Position numbers and translations under genes: made by a program
Notes under the pieces: generated by a model
Databases searched by the model: none
Told to the model about the DNA's origin: nothing
Seen by the model: only the letters and a program-made list of their open reading frames with translations
Shown: piece by piece, positions 26,452 to 33,735 of the stretch
Numbering within the stretch: the stretch's first letter is position 1
Layout of the letters: each line of letters begins with the position of its first letter
NCBI RefSeq assembly: GCF_023230885.1
Contig: NZ_JALNWM010000007.1
Span: forward strand, 1-33,735
Direction: 5' to 3'
Source of the DNA: Desulfocurvus sp.
GTDB taxonomy: Bacteria > Desulfobacterota > Desulfovibrionia > Desulfovibrionales > Desulfovibrionaceae
DNA: 33,735 bases

Positions 26452-27975
26452 CTACTTCTTGAGCTGGTAGAGCACCTGGAGGATCTGATCCTGGGTGGTG
26501 ACGACCTTGGAGTTGGCCTGGAAGCCGCGCTCGGTGATGATCATCTTGGTGAACTCCTCGGCCATGTCCACGTTGGAGCCCTCCAGGGTGTTCTGGGCGA
26601 TGCGCCCGTAGTTCAGGGTGCCCGCCACGCCTTCCACGCCCTCGCCCGAGGCGCTGGTGGCCGAGAAGTGGTTCCCCCCCTCGCGGCGCAGGCCCCATTC
26701 GTTGACGAAGGTGTACAGCGACACCTGGGCCAGCTCTTCGTGCACGCCGTTGCTGAAGTAGCCGATCATGGTGCCCGCGTCGTCCACCTGCAGGTTCATG
26801 AGCCAGCCCACGGGCGTGCCGTCCTGGGTCTGGTAGACGGTGGTGGACGTGGCGCCGCGCGCCGTGGTGGCGAAGCTGCCCGCGCGGGCGTCGGCCAGGC
26901 CCGGCAGCAGGGTCTTGTCGTGGCCCACGTCGGCGGCGCTGGCCGGGGCCGCGGTCCAGCCCGTGCCTGTCAGCCCGAAGGACAGGCTGATATCCGCCGT
27001 GCCCGGCGTGTCGCCCGCGAAGGTCATGGCGAAGCCCGGCACGCCCGACTCCCCGATGGCCGCCGGAGTCCAGTTGGCCAGGTCGCGCGGGTCGCCCGAA
27101 CCGCCGTAGGTGAAGGCTGTCATGTCCTCCAGTTCGCCTGCGGCGTTGAAGGTCAGCGTGCCGGTCATGAGCAGTCCGGCGCCGGAGGTTCCGGCCACCC
27201 CGGGGCGCCCGTCGGCCTGCGGGTCCGTGCCGACCACGAATTCGTAGTATGACTTGCCCGAGGCGTTGGAGACCGTGACCCTGTCCAGGCTGACCGTCAG
27301 GTCGTGCCCGTTGCCCTCGGAATCGTAAACGCGGATGGTGTTGTCGTAGCCGTAGGCGCCCTTGGCCAGGGGCGAGTCCGCGTCCGTGCCGTTCCAGGCC
27401 TCGAACAGCCCGAAGAACGGGTTGGCCGTGCTGGTGCTGGCGTCGGTCATGGTGCCCAGGTTCATGCCCATGACCACCGAGCTTGTGGCCCTGGACGGCA
27501 CGGTGATCTCGCCGTTCGCGTCCAGGGGCAGGAGGATGTCGCCCGTGGCCTGGGCCGCGCCGTTGACGATGGCCTTGCCCTGGACGCGGTAGCCGTTCGG
27601 GTCCACCAGGAAGCCGTTTCTGTCGAAGCGGAAATTGCCCGCGCGCGTATAGCGGACCTCGCCCGCCTGCTCGACCCGGAAAAAGCCCTTGCCCGAGATG
27701 GCCAGGTCCGTCGTGGCGCTGCCGTCCATGAACCCGCCGTTGCGGTAGTCCGTAAGCACGGCCCCGACCCCGACGCCCTGGCCGCGCTGCGAGAACCCCA
27801 CGGTCAGCGGATTGCTGGCCGTGGTCAGCGTCTGGCTCAGCAACGTGGAAAAATGGATGTCCGTGTTCTTGTAGCCCACGGTGTTCACGTTGGCCAGGTT
27901 GTTGCCGATGTTCTGCATGCCCGAGCCGTGGGTCTTCATCCCCGTGGCCCCAATATACAAGGCGCTCAAGCCCAT
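26452..27975 (-). CDS. Flagellar hook protein FlgE-like (copy 2)
   Basis: A 507-residue hook-family protein, paralogous to the FlgE at 20882-22507. The N-terminus MGLSALYIGATGMKTHGSG with NNLANVNTVGYKNTD, the core TDLAISGKGFFRVE with YTRAGNFRFDRNGFLVDP, and the C-terminus SNVDMAEEFTKMIITERGFQ match copy 1, but the middle differs strongly and lacks the Ser/Thr/Ala-rich insertion of copy 1. The ATG at 27975 has AAGGAGAG upstream; an in-frame upstream start would add 22 residues unlike FlgE and is unlikely. It has its own sigma-54 promoter. It may form a distinct hook or a hook segment, or be a hook-filament junction variant; the sequence cannot decide. Confidence 0.92.
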   Translation of the reverse strand: MGLSALYIGATGMKTHGSGMQNIGNNLANVNTVGYKNTDIHFSTLLSQTLTTASNPLTVGFSQRGQGVGVGAVLTDYRNGGFMDGSATTDLAISGKGFFRVEQAGEVRYTRAGNFRFDRNGFLVDPNGYRVQGKAIVNGAAQATGDILLPLDANGEITVPSRATSSVVMGMNLGTMTDASTSTANPFFGLFEAWNGTDADSPLAKGAYGYDNTIRVYDSEGNGHDLTVSLDRVTVSNASGKSYYEFVVGTDPQADGRPGVAGTSGAGLLMTGTLTFNAAGELEDMTAFTYGGSGDPRDLANWTPAAIGESGVPGFAMTFAGDTPGTADISLSFGLTGTGWTAAPASAADVGHDKTLLPGLADARAGSFATTARGATSTTVYQTQDGTPVGWLMNLQVDDAGTMIGYFSNGVHEELAQVSLYTFVNEWGLRREGGNHFSATSASGEGVEGVAGTLNYGRIAQNTLEGSNVDMAEEFTKMIITERGFQANSKVVTTQDQILQVLYQLKK

Positions 27976-28041
27976 GACCGCTCTCCTTGAACCGAAAAAC
28001 CGCACACGACCGGGGAAACAATTTCCCTCGCCAGGGCTCAT

Positions 28042-28057
28042 CGCAAGGACCGTGCCG
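28042..28057 (-). promoter_or_regulatory. Sigma-54 promoter of the second flgE
   Basis: Read on the minus strand, CGGCACG-GTCC-TTGCG gives GG (28056-28055), ten bases, GC (28044-28043). The -24 half GGCACG is perfect. Transcription would start near 28031, 55 bases before the ATG. Confidence 0.75.
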
Positions 28058-28069
28058 TCTGGGCCGGAT

Positions 28070-28087
28070 GTCAGGAAACGTCAAGAA
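28070..28087 (+). promoter_or_regulatory. Direct-repeat motif GTCAGGA-N3-GTCAAGAA (copy 2)
   Basis: GTCAGGAAACGTCAAGAA matches the element at 23187-23204 in 14 of 18 bases, with the same 10-bp spacing. It lies immediately upstream of the -24 box of the second flgE promoter. Relative to the minus-strand genes flaG and flgE2, both copies have the same orientation. Confidence 0.4.
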
Positions 28088-28149
28088 TTATAAAGCCTTG
28101 GTGGTAAGCTGTTTTTCGGGGCGGCAAGAACTGCACCCCGCCTGCGGCG

Positions 28150-28265
28150 CGCGGGCAGGGCGGGGACGCGGGCGGGACGCGGGCAGGGCGGGGACGCGGG
28201 CGGGGCAGGTCTTGGATTCCGCATGCCCGTGCGGGCAGGGCGGACAGGGCGGGCAGGGCAGGCGC
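28150..28265 (+). repeat. G-rich tandem repeats
   Basis: A 28-base unit is repeated exactly once in tandem except for its last base (28150-28177 and 28178-28205). It is followed by shorter GGGCAGGGC-type repeats to about 28265. Many runs of three or four G on the plus strand could form G-quadruplexes. No gene fits this stretch. Confidence 0.75.
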
Positions 28266-28620
28266 AACCGCGGTCGGCAGGCCCGAGCCACCCCGCGCCC
28301 GGCGGCGCGAGGAAGCGGGCAGGCCGGGGAGGGCAGCGACTTCCGCCCGGCCCCCGCGCCCGGCGGCGCTGGCGGACGGGGCGGGGACGCGGCGCGGGAG
28401 CCGGGCGCGGGCCGCTGCGTGCGCCAGGGCCCGGAAGGGGCGGGCGCCCGGGCGCGGGAGCCATCGGGGGGCGGGGGCTGCCCCGTGCGGCCCGGGGGGC
28501 GGCTCAGGACCGGGCAGGCGTGGCGCCGGAAAATCTCCCGGATGCCCCGCCATGCCCGGGGGGCCGGCGCGTGGTCCGGGCCGCCCGGGCATGGCGCGGG
28601 GAGACGGGCCCCGGCGGGGC
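28266..28620. other. Region without a supported gene
   Basis: Extremely G/C-rich sequence between the repeats and rnhA. All open frames translate to Pro/Arg/Ala/Gly-rich strings without domain character or ribosome sites. I see no convincing promoter or RNA structure. Confidence 0.5.
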
Positions 28621-29097
28621 TCAGGGCTCGAAGCCGGGGTCTTCGGGCAGGTCGCGGCGGCCGGCCTCGCGCCGGGCGAGGAGGTCGCAGCGTTCGTTCT
28701 CGGGGTTGCCGCTGTGGCCCTTGACCCAGCGGTAGTCGATCTGGTGGGCGGCCAGCAGGGGGTCCAGGCGCTGCCAGAGGTCGCGGTTCTTCACGGGCTT
28801 TTTGGCGGCGGTGAGCCAGCCGTTGCGCTTCCAGTTCCTGAGCCAGCCCTTGGTCAGGGCGTGCAGGAAGTACTGCGAGTCGGAGTGCAGGACGATCTTG
28901 CAGGGCCGGTTGAGGGCCTGGAGGGCCTCGATGACGGCCATGAGCTCCATGCGGTTGTTGGTGGTCAGGCGGTAGCCGCCGCAAAGCTCCTTGCGGGCGT
29001 CGCCGCCCGTGAGCACGGCGGCCCAGCCGCCGGGGCCGGGGTTGCCCAGGCAGGAGCCGTCGGTGTGGATGGTCACCGGGGTCGGGGATGCGGTCAT
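28621..29097 (-). CDS. rnhA: Ribonuclease HI
   Basis: Degrades the RNA strand of RNA-DNA hybrids; 158 residues, usual size. The catalytic residues are all present: Asp13 (HTDGSC), Glu51 (NNRMELMA), Asp73 (HSDSQY) and Asp138 (NERCDLLA). The basic handle region is visible as GWLRNWKRNGWLTAAKK, and WVKGHSG carries the mobile His128. The start overlaps the stop of the upstream gene by four bases (ATGA), so the two are translationally coupled. Confidence 0.97.
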   Translation of the reverse strand: MTASPTPVTIHTDGSCLGNPGPGGWAAVLTGGDARKELCGGYRLTTNNRMELMAVIEALQALNRPCKIVLHSDSQYFLHALTKGWLRNWKRNGWLTAAKKPVKNRDLWQRLDPLLAAHQIDYRWVKGHSGNPENERCDLLARREAGRRDLPEDPGFEP

Positions 29098-29618
29098 TGT
29101 GCGGGTGTCTCGCGTGTTTCCTGGGCCATGAGCTGGTCCCAGATGCGTTTGAGGGCCATGAGCAGGCCGGTGGGCCAGCTGTCGGAGGCGAAGTAGGGGG
29201 CCATGTGCGCCGTTTCGAGGTCGGCGGTGAACCCGGGGCCCAGGGCCCGGCGCATCCAGGTCGGGTATTCGACCATGAGGGTCCGGTTGTCCAGGTCCAG
29301 CCCCAGGAAGAGGGTCTTGGACTTCAGGCGCGGGATTTCCACCGGGCCCTGGCTGATGCGCAGGACGAGCTCCACGCCGAACTCGTCGCGGAACAGGGCG
29401 GCGAAGTCGCGCAGCTGGCGCATCTGCCCGGAGTCGAGCAGGCCGCTGGCGTCGTGGATGGCCGCGCGGCTCTGGATGTCGGCCAGGGTGCGGTCGAAAT
29501 GCCTGGTATACAGCCAGGCCACGCCCGCGAAGACGCAGATGAGCAGCAGCATGCGCACGGCGCCGGCGCCCCGGGATTCGCCGGTGTGGCGGGGCAGCGG
29601 GGAGAAGCCTCGGGGCAT
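29094..29618 (-). CDS. Membrane-anchored protein with TPM-like domain
   Basis: A 174-residue protein with one membrane helix near residues 22-38 (MLLLICVFAGVAWLY), then a domain that looks like the TPM (YgcG/Psb32) fold: LDSGQMRQLRDFAALFRDEF and VELVLRI, then LFLGLDLDNRTLMVEYP. The domain would face the periplasm. TPM domains are often linked to membrane-protein or photosystem repair, but the function here is unknown. It is coupled to rnhA by a four-base overlap and has its own probable promoter at 29681-29710. Domain assignment is from pattern only. Confidence 0.6.
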   Translation of the reverse strand: MPRGFSPLPRHTGESRGAGAVRMLLLICVFAGVAWLYTRHFDRTLADIQSRAAIHDASGLLDSGQMRQLRDFAALFRDEFGVELVLRISQGPVEIPRLKSKTLFLGLDLDNRTLMVEYPTWMRRALGPGFTADLETAHMAPYFASDSWPTGLLMALKRIWDQLMAQETRETPAQ

Positions 29619-29680
29619 GGGGGGCCTCGCGGGGAGGGTTGTGCGCGGGTGGCCCGCGCGTGGCTGGAACGATGGGGCGC

Positions 29681-29710
29681 AGGGTAGCCGCCGGGACGCG
29701 GCGGCGTCAA
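29681..29710 (-). promoter_or_regulatory. Promoter of the TPM-rnhA pair
   Basis: On the minus strand TTGACG (29710-29705), an 18-base spacer and TACCCT (29686-29681), about 60 bases before the ATG. It has the same -35 and spacing as the promoter at 5408-5437. Confidence 0.45.
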
Positions 29711-29730
29711 GCGGGCCGGAGCCGGGCGGG

Positions 29731-30969
29731 TCAGCCGCCCTCGCCGCGCAGGGCGGCCACGGGGTCCAGCAGCGCGGCGCGCCGGGCCGGGCGCAGGCCG
29801 AAGAGCAGCCCGATGGCCAGGGCCGAACCCAGGGCCAGCAGGAACACCTTGCCCGAGAAGAGAATCTCCAGCACCCCCAGGCGCGAGAGAAGCTGGCCCA
29901 TGCCCATGCCCAGGGCCATGCCGGCCAGGGCCCCGGCCGTGGTCAGCAGGGCGGCCTCGAAGAGGAACTGGGCGGTGATCTGCCAGCTTGTGGCTCCCAG
30001 GGCCTTGCGCAGGCCGATTTCCTCGGTGCGCTCGCTGACGCTGATGTAGAACAGGTTGGCCAGCACGAAGCCGCCGACGATCATGGCCGCCGTGGCGGTG
30101 ACGCCCAGGAAGGCCACGAGGCTGCCCTTGAGCATGCCGATGAAGCGCAGGATCTGGTCGGCGGTGAGCAGGGTGAAGTCGTCGGGGGCGTCGCCGGTCA
30201 GCCCGTGGCGGTGGCGCAGCAGGGAGCGCAGGTTCTCCACATGGGCGGCCATGCGCTCGGGGTTGTGGAATTTGACGCGCAGGGCGCGGAAGTACTTGCG
30301 GTCCATGTTGAAGCGCTGGGTCAGGGTGGTCAGGGGAATGACCATGCGGTCGTCGATGGTGCCGTGGCCGCCGCCCACGCCGCGGTAGCTCAGGCGGCCG
30401 ATGATGCGCACGGGCAGGCTGTCCACATGGACCACGCGGCCCAGGGGCGAGGCGTCGCCGAACAGCTCGCGCGAGATGCTGTCGCCGATGAGGCCGACCT
30501 TGGCGCCCCGGCGCACGTCGTCCTCGGAGATGTCGCGCCCTTCGGACAGCGGCCAGTTCCAGGCCCGGGCGTAGCCCTGGGTGGAGCCCACCAGGGCGGG
30601 CAGGTCGGTGTTGCGGCTGCCCGAGCGCGCGCGCAGGCCCATGCGCGCGCGCATGGGCACCACGAGATAGGCCCCGGGCAGGGAGCGCTCCATGGCCCGG
30701 GCGTCGTCCCAGGTCAGGGTCATGGTCCGCCGCCCGGGGGCGCGGGACATGATGTCCCCGCCGAGGATGAACACCGCGTCGGGGCCGAAGGTGTCCACGA
30801 TTTCCAGGGCGCGGCGCTGGGCGCCGTCCACGCTGGTGACGATGATGGTCAGCGCGGCGATGCCCAGGGCGATGGCCGAGGCCACGAACACGCTGCGCAG
30901 CTTGTAGGCCCACACGGCCTCCACGGCGAAGGCCAGGGCCCGGCCCAGGTGGCGCAGGGTTTCAGGCAT
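29731..30969 (-). CDS. MacB/LolC-type ABC transporter permease
   Basis: Inner-membrane permease of a tripartite-type ABC system; 412 residues with four membrane helices (about 20-45, 282-310, 338-362, 372-395) and a large periplasmic MacB-PCD domain between the first two. The FtsX region contains SERTEEIGLRKALGATSWQI, and the C-terminus ends ARRAALLDPVAALRGEGG, both typical of the family. The N-terminus VWAYKLRSVFVASAIALGIA matches too. It overlaps the ATPase stop by eight bases, so the subunits are translationally coupled. Unlike MacB itself, ATPase and permease are separate proteins. Confidence 0.92.
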   Translation of the reverse strand: MPETLRHLGRALAFAVEAVWAYKLRSVFVASAIALGIAALTIIVTSVDGAQRRALEIVDTFGPDAVFILGGDIMSRAPGRRTMTLTWDDARAMERSLPGAYLVVPMRARMGLRARSGSRNTDLPALVGSTQGYARAWNWPLSEGRDISEDDVRRGAKVGLIGDSISRELFGDASPLGRVVHVDSLPVRIIGRLSYRGVGGGHGTIDDRMVIPLTTLTQRFNMDRKYFRALRVKFHNPERMAAHVENLRSLLRHRHGLTGDAPDDFTLLTADQILRFIGMLKGSLVAFLGVTATAAMIVGGFVLANLFYISVSERTEEIGLRKALGATSWQITAQFLFEAALLTTAGALAGMALGMGMGQLLSRLGVLEILFSGKVFLLALGSALAIGLLFGLRPARRAALLDPVAALRGEGG

Positions 30970-31645
30970 CGCCCTTGATGCGCCCGTCCAGCAGGTGGAT
31001 GGCCGAGGAGGCGAAGGCGGCTGTCTGCGGGTCGTGGGTGACCATGACCACGGTGGTGCCCTGGGCGTTGATCCGGGCCAGCAGTTCCATGATCTCGCGG
31101 CTGGTGGTCGAGTCGAGCTGGCCGGTGGGTTCGTCGGCGAAGATGCAGGAGGGCTCGTTGAGCAGGGCCCGGGCCAGGGCCACGCGCTGCTGCTGGCCGC
31201 CGGAGAGCTGCCCGGGGCGGAACTGGGCGCGGTCGGCCAGGCCGACCCGCTCCAGGATGTCGCGGGCGCGGGCCGTGAGCTCGCGGCGCGATTGCGGCCC
31301 GTAGAGCCCGGGCAGGAGCACGTTTTCCAGGGCCGTGACGTAGGGGATGAGGTGGAAGCTCTGGAACACGAAGCCGAAGGTGCGGTTGCGCAGCCCGGAG
31401 AGGGTGTCGTCGTCCAGGGTGGACACGTCGCGCCCGTCCAGCTCGTAGCGGCCCGAGGTCGGCCGGTCCAGCAGGCCCAGGATGTGCAGCAGGGTGGACT
31501 TGCCCGAGCCCGATGGCCCTTGCAGGGCCGTGAAGTCGCCGTGGGCGATGTCCAGGTCGATGCCGCGCAGTACCTCCGTCGGCGCGCCCGCCGTTTCGTA
31601 GCGCTTGTGTACGTCGCTCAGGCGGATGAGCGGGGCGGCGCTCAC
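30962..31645 (-). CDS. MacB/LolD-type ABC transporter ATPase
   Basis: ATP-binding subunit of the same transporter, 227 residues. Walker A is GPSGSGKST (residues 43-51), the signature is LSGGQQQRVALARAL, Walker B is CIFADEPTG and the switch His is in VMVTHD. The GTG start at 31645 overlaps the adaptor's TGA by four bases. The N-terminus SAAPLIRLSDVHKRYE is typical of LolD/MacB ATPases. Confidence 0.95.
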   Translation of the reverse strand: MSAAPLIRLSDVHKRYETAGAPTEVLRGIDLDIAHGDFTALQGPSGSGKSTLLHILGLLDRPTSGRYELDGRDVSTLDDDTLSGLRNRTFGFVFQSFHLIPYVTALENVLLPGLYGPQSRRELTARARDILERVGLADRAQFRPGQLSGGQQQRVALARALLNEPSCIFADEPTGQLDSTTSREIMELLARINAQGTTVVMVTHDPQTAAFASSAIHLLDGRIKGDA

Positions 31646-32904
31646 TGGCGGCCCCCGGGGGGCGGCCCGGACGGGCGCGAGCCCTGGGAAATCTGCGAAC
31701 CGGGCAGCACGAGCTGCACGGCCACCTCGTCGCCCTCGCGCAGGCCGTCCAGTATCTCGGTGGTGTCCACGCCGGACAGGCCGAGGGTGGGCATGGTCCG
31801 CTGGGGCTTGCCGTCGCGCATGACATAGACGGCCTGCTCGCCCCCGACCCATTTGAGGGCCGCGTTGGGCAGGGCCAGCACGTTCTCGCGGACCTCCACG
31901 ATGATCCGGCACTGGGTGGTCATCTCGGGGCGCAGGTTCCGGGCCTGCTCCGGGCTCACGCGCACCAGCGCCTGGTAGTAGACGATGTTGTCGCGCACCT
32001 CGGGCTCGGGGTAGATCTGGTCGATGGCGCCGTGAAAGACCGTGTCGGGCAGGGCGTCCACCTGGAACTCCACGGGCAGGCCCGGGCGCACCTGGCCCAC
32101 GTCGGTTTCGTCGACGTAGATCCACATCTCCAGGCGCGCGGGGTCCAGCACGGTGATCAGGTTGGCCACCTCCAGCCCGGTGACCACGGTTTCGCCCTCC
32201 TGGGCGGCGACCTGGCTGACCACGCCGCTGATGGGGCTGACGATGCGCGTGTGGCTCAGGCGGGTCTCGATGGAATCCAGGGCCGCCTGGGCCTCGCGCA
32301 CGGCCTTGCGGGCCTTTTGCAGCTCGCGCTGGGTTTCGGCCTGGGTGCGCTCCAGGGTCGCGCGGCGGGCGCGCAGGGCGCCGTCCCTGGCCTGGGCCTT
32401 CTGGGCGGCGTCGTCGCGGGTGTCGCGGGCCACGAGGCCCTGGGCGAACAGGGCCTGCTGGCGCGCGGCGAACTCGGCGGCGTAGGCGGCCTCGGCCGCG
32501 GCGGCCTCCAGGTTGGCCCCGGCCTCGGCCACGGACAGCGGCCCCACCTCGCGGACGCGGGCCAGCTCGGTGCGCTCGCGCTCCAGGCGGGCCCTGGCCT
32601 CGGCCTGGTCCGCGCGCAGCTCGCGGTCGTCGACTTCGGCGATGACATCGCCCTCGCGCACGGCGTCGCCGATCTTCACATGCATGGAGGTGATGCGGCC
32701 CGTGGCCTGGGAGCCGATCTTGACGATGGCCCCGACCTGGGCCTTGACGATGCCCGTGGCCTCCAGCTGGCTGCGCACGGTGTCGCGCACGACCCTGGCC
32801 GTGCGCAGGACCTGGATTTCGCCGTCGCCCCGGCCCGTGGTCCAGAACAGGGCGGCCACCGCGGCGACGGCCACCACGGAGGCGATGATGAGTTTCTTGC
32901 GCAC
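31642..32904 (-). CDS. MacA-like periplasmic adaptor protein (HlyD/RND family)
   Basis: Membrane-fusion protein, 420 residues, linking the ABC permease to an outer-membrane channel. A membrane anchor lies at residues ~4-21. The lipoyl halves flank a long coiled coil: GRITSMHVKIGDAVREGDVI before it, and TRIVSPISGVVSQVAAQEGE after it. The hairpin itself (about 95-205) is Ala/Arg/Glu-rich. The barrel and membrane-proximal domains follow, and a Pro/Gly-rich tail ends the protein. GTG start with a GGGG run upstream. No TolC-type channel gene is in the window. Substrate unknown. Confidence 0.92.
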   Translation of the reverse strand: MRKKLIIASVVAVAAVAALFWTTGRGDGEIQVLRTARVVRDTVRSQLEATGIVKAQVGAIVKIGSQATGRITSMHVKIGDAVREGDVIAEVDDRELRADQAEARARLERERTELARVREVGPLSVAEAGANLEAAAAEAAYAAEFAARQQALFAQGLVARDTRDDAAQKAQARDGALRARRATLERTQAETQRELQKARKAVREAQAALDSIETRLSHTRIVSPISGVVSQVAAQEGETVVTGLEVANLITVLDPARLEMWIYVDETDVGQVRPGLPVEFQVDALPDTVFHGAIDQIYPEPEVRDNIVYYQALVRVSPEQARNLRPEMTTQCRIIVEVRENVLALPNAALKWVGGEQAVYVMRDGKPQRTMPTLGLSGVDTTEILDGLREGDEVAVQLVLPGSQISQGSRPSGPPPGGRQ

Positions 32905-32942
32905 GGGGTTCCCCTTTGCCTCGGGTTGTGCTGCGGCATGGG

Positions 32943-32964
32943 CCGGGGCGGTCGGCCGCCCCGG
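32943..32964 (-). terminator. Hairpin between the sugar-phosphate mutase and adaptor genes
   Basis: A perfect 9-bp stem (32943-32951 with 32956-32964) with a four-base loop lies directly after the mutase stop codon, without a T tract. It may terminate or only attenuate transcription into the transporter genes. Confidence 0.45.
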
Positions 32965-32970
32965 TCCGGG

Positions 32971-33735
32971 TCAGGACATTTCGGCGATCCAGCGGGCCAG
33001 GGGCTCCTCGACCATGCGCCGGATTTCCGCCAGCCGTTCGGGCGACTGGGCCTCGAAGCGCAGGACCAGCACCGGCTGCGTGTTGGACGCGCGCAGCAGC
33101 CCCCAGCCGTCGGGCAGCACGATGCGCACGCCGTCCACGTCGATGACCTCGAAGCGCTGGCGGAAGTACTCCTGGGCGCGGGCCACCACGCGGAACTTCA
33201 GGGCGTCGGGGCAGTCCACGCGCAGTTCGGGGGTGTTGCAGGTCGCGGGCCAGTCGGCCAGGGCGGCGGACAGTGGCCTGCCCGGCGCGCGCGCCGCGAT
33301 GTCCACGATGCGCAAGGCGGCGTAGAGGGCGTCGTCGAAGCCGTGGTACTCGTCGGCGAAAAACATGTGCCCGCTCATCTCCCCCGCCAGCAGGGCGCCT
33401 GTTTCGCGCATGCGGGCCTTGATCAGCGAGTGCCCGGTGGCGCTCATGATGGCCTGGCCGCCGTGGGCCTCGATGTCCTTGTAGAGCAGGTGGGTGCACT
33501 TGACCTCGCCGATGACCTTGGCCCCGGGGCGCCGGGCGAGGATGTCGCGGGCATAGATGGCCAGCAGCTTGTCGCCGTAGATCATGGCCCCGGTCTCGTC
33601 CACCACGCCGATGCGGTCGGCGTCGCCGTCCAGGCCGATGCCCAGCTCCGCGCCCTCGGCGGGCACGCGGGCCATGAGGTCGGTCATGTACTTGGGCACG
33701 GTGGGGTCGGGGTGGTGGTTGGGGAAGTCGCCGTC
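32971..33735 (-). CDS. Phosphomannomutase/phosphoglucomutase, 3' part (truncated by window edge)
   Basis: The C-terminal ~254 residues of an alpha-D-phosphohexomutase (AlgC/ManB type); the 5' part lies beyond 33735. The visible sequence begins DGDFPNHHPDP. The metal-binding loop is GIGLDGDADRIGV, the sugar-binding loop GEMSGHMFF, and the phosphate-binding C-terminal domain contains GLLRASNTQPVLVLRFEA. It makes mannose-1-P or glucose-1-P for surface polysaccharides. The open frame runs without a stop to the window end. Confidence 0.95.
   Translation of the reverse strand, partial: DGDFPNHHPDPTVPKYMTDLMARVPAEGAELGIGLDGDADRIGVVDETGAMIYGDKLLAIYARDILARRPGAKVIGEVKCTHLLYKDIEAHGGQAIMSATGHSLIKARMRETGALLAGEMSGHMFFADEYHGFDDALYAALRIVDIAARAPGRPLSAALADWPATCNTPELRVDCPDALKFRVVARAQEYFRQRFEVIDVDGVRIVLPDGWGLLRASNTQPVLVLRFEAQSPERLAEIRRMVEEPLARWIAEMS

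Noticed and set aside
28150..28265. Possible CRISPR-like repeat array
   Set aside because: Repeat units are directly adjacent, without unique spacers, and no cas genes are nearby.
28071..28592. Open frames in the gap between flgE2 and rnhA
   Set aside because: Pro/Arg-rich translations, partly made of tandem repeats, with no start signals or similarity to known proteins.

Overview
This window comes from a very GC-rich bacterium (well over 65% G+C by eye, almost all codons ending in G or C). The gene content and order fit a member of the Desulfovibrionaceae or a close relative, that is, a flagellated Gram-negative sulfate-reducer type. No sulfate-reduction gene is present, so this placement is inference. 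Grounds are the flagellin / FlaG / RNase III / FlgE neighbourhood, a PomAB-like stator next to a DUF342 protein, sigma-54-type flagellar promoters and a TonB-dependent receptor.

Layout. (1) 1-5400: probable iron-acquisition cassette: an AraC/PchR-like regulator, a MATE exporter and a TonB-dependent outer-membrane receptor, each apparently its own transcription unit, with Fur-like operators at the regulator start and in the receptor promoter. (2) 5400-11860: a lone cytoplasmic molybdopterin oxidoreductase that may be leaderless, then dnaE, queD and dtd. (3) 11920-17975: a DUF342 (FapA-like) gene, a Pom/Mot stator pair and two glycosyltransferases packed as one run closed by an intrinsic terminator. 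(4) 18000-24300: fliK-flgD-flgE, then convergent flaG and divergent fliC. The flagellin has a textbook sigma-54 promoter and a Shine-Dalgarno held in a hairpin loop of CsrA-target type; flaG has a sigma-28-type promoter. (5) 24366-28100: rnc (minus), a lone P-loop/DRTGG protein, and a second hook-protein gene (minus) with its own sigma-54 promoter. (6) 28100-28620: G-rich tandem repeats and sequence with no supported gene. (7) 28621-33735, all minus: rnhA, a TPM-like membrane protein, a MacAB-type ABC permease / ATPase / adaptor set and a truncated phosphomannomutase/phosphoglucomutase.

Most of region 3-5 appears to serve one machine: stator, hook-length control, hook cap, two hook paralogues, filament and FlaG, with the glycosyltransferases as plausible flagellin modifiers. 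The observations I would look at first are the hairpin-loop Shine-Dalgarno of fliC, an 18-bp motif shared by the flaG/fliC spacer and the second flgE promoter, the twin hairpins with identical loops before flgE, the two FlgE paralogues, and the Fur-linked regulator/MATE/receptor cassette. I saw no clearly undescribed multi-gene system, no tRNA or rRNA gene, no insertion sequence and no CRISPR array.
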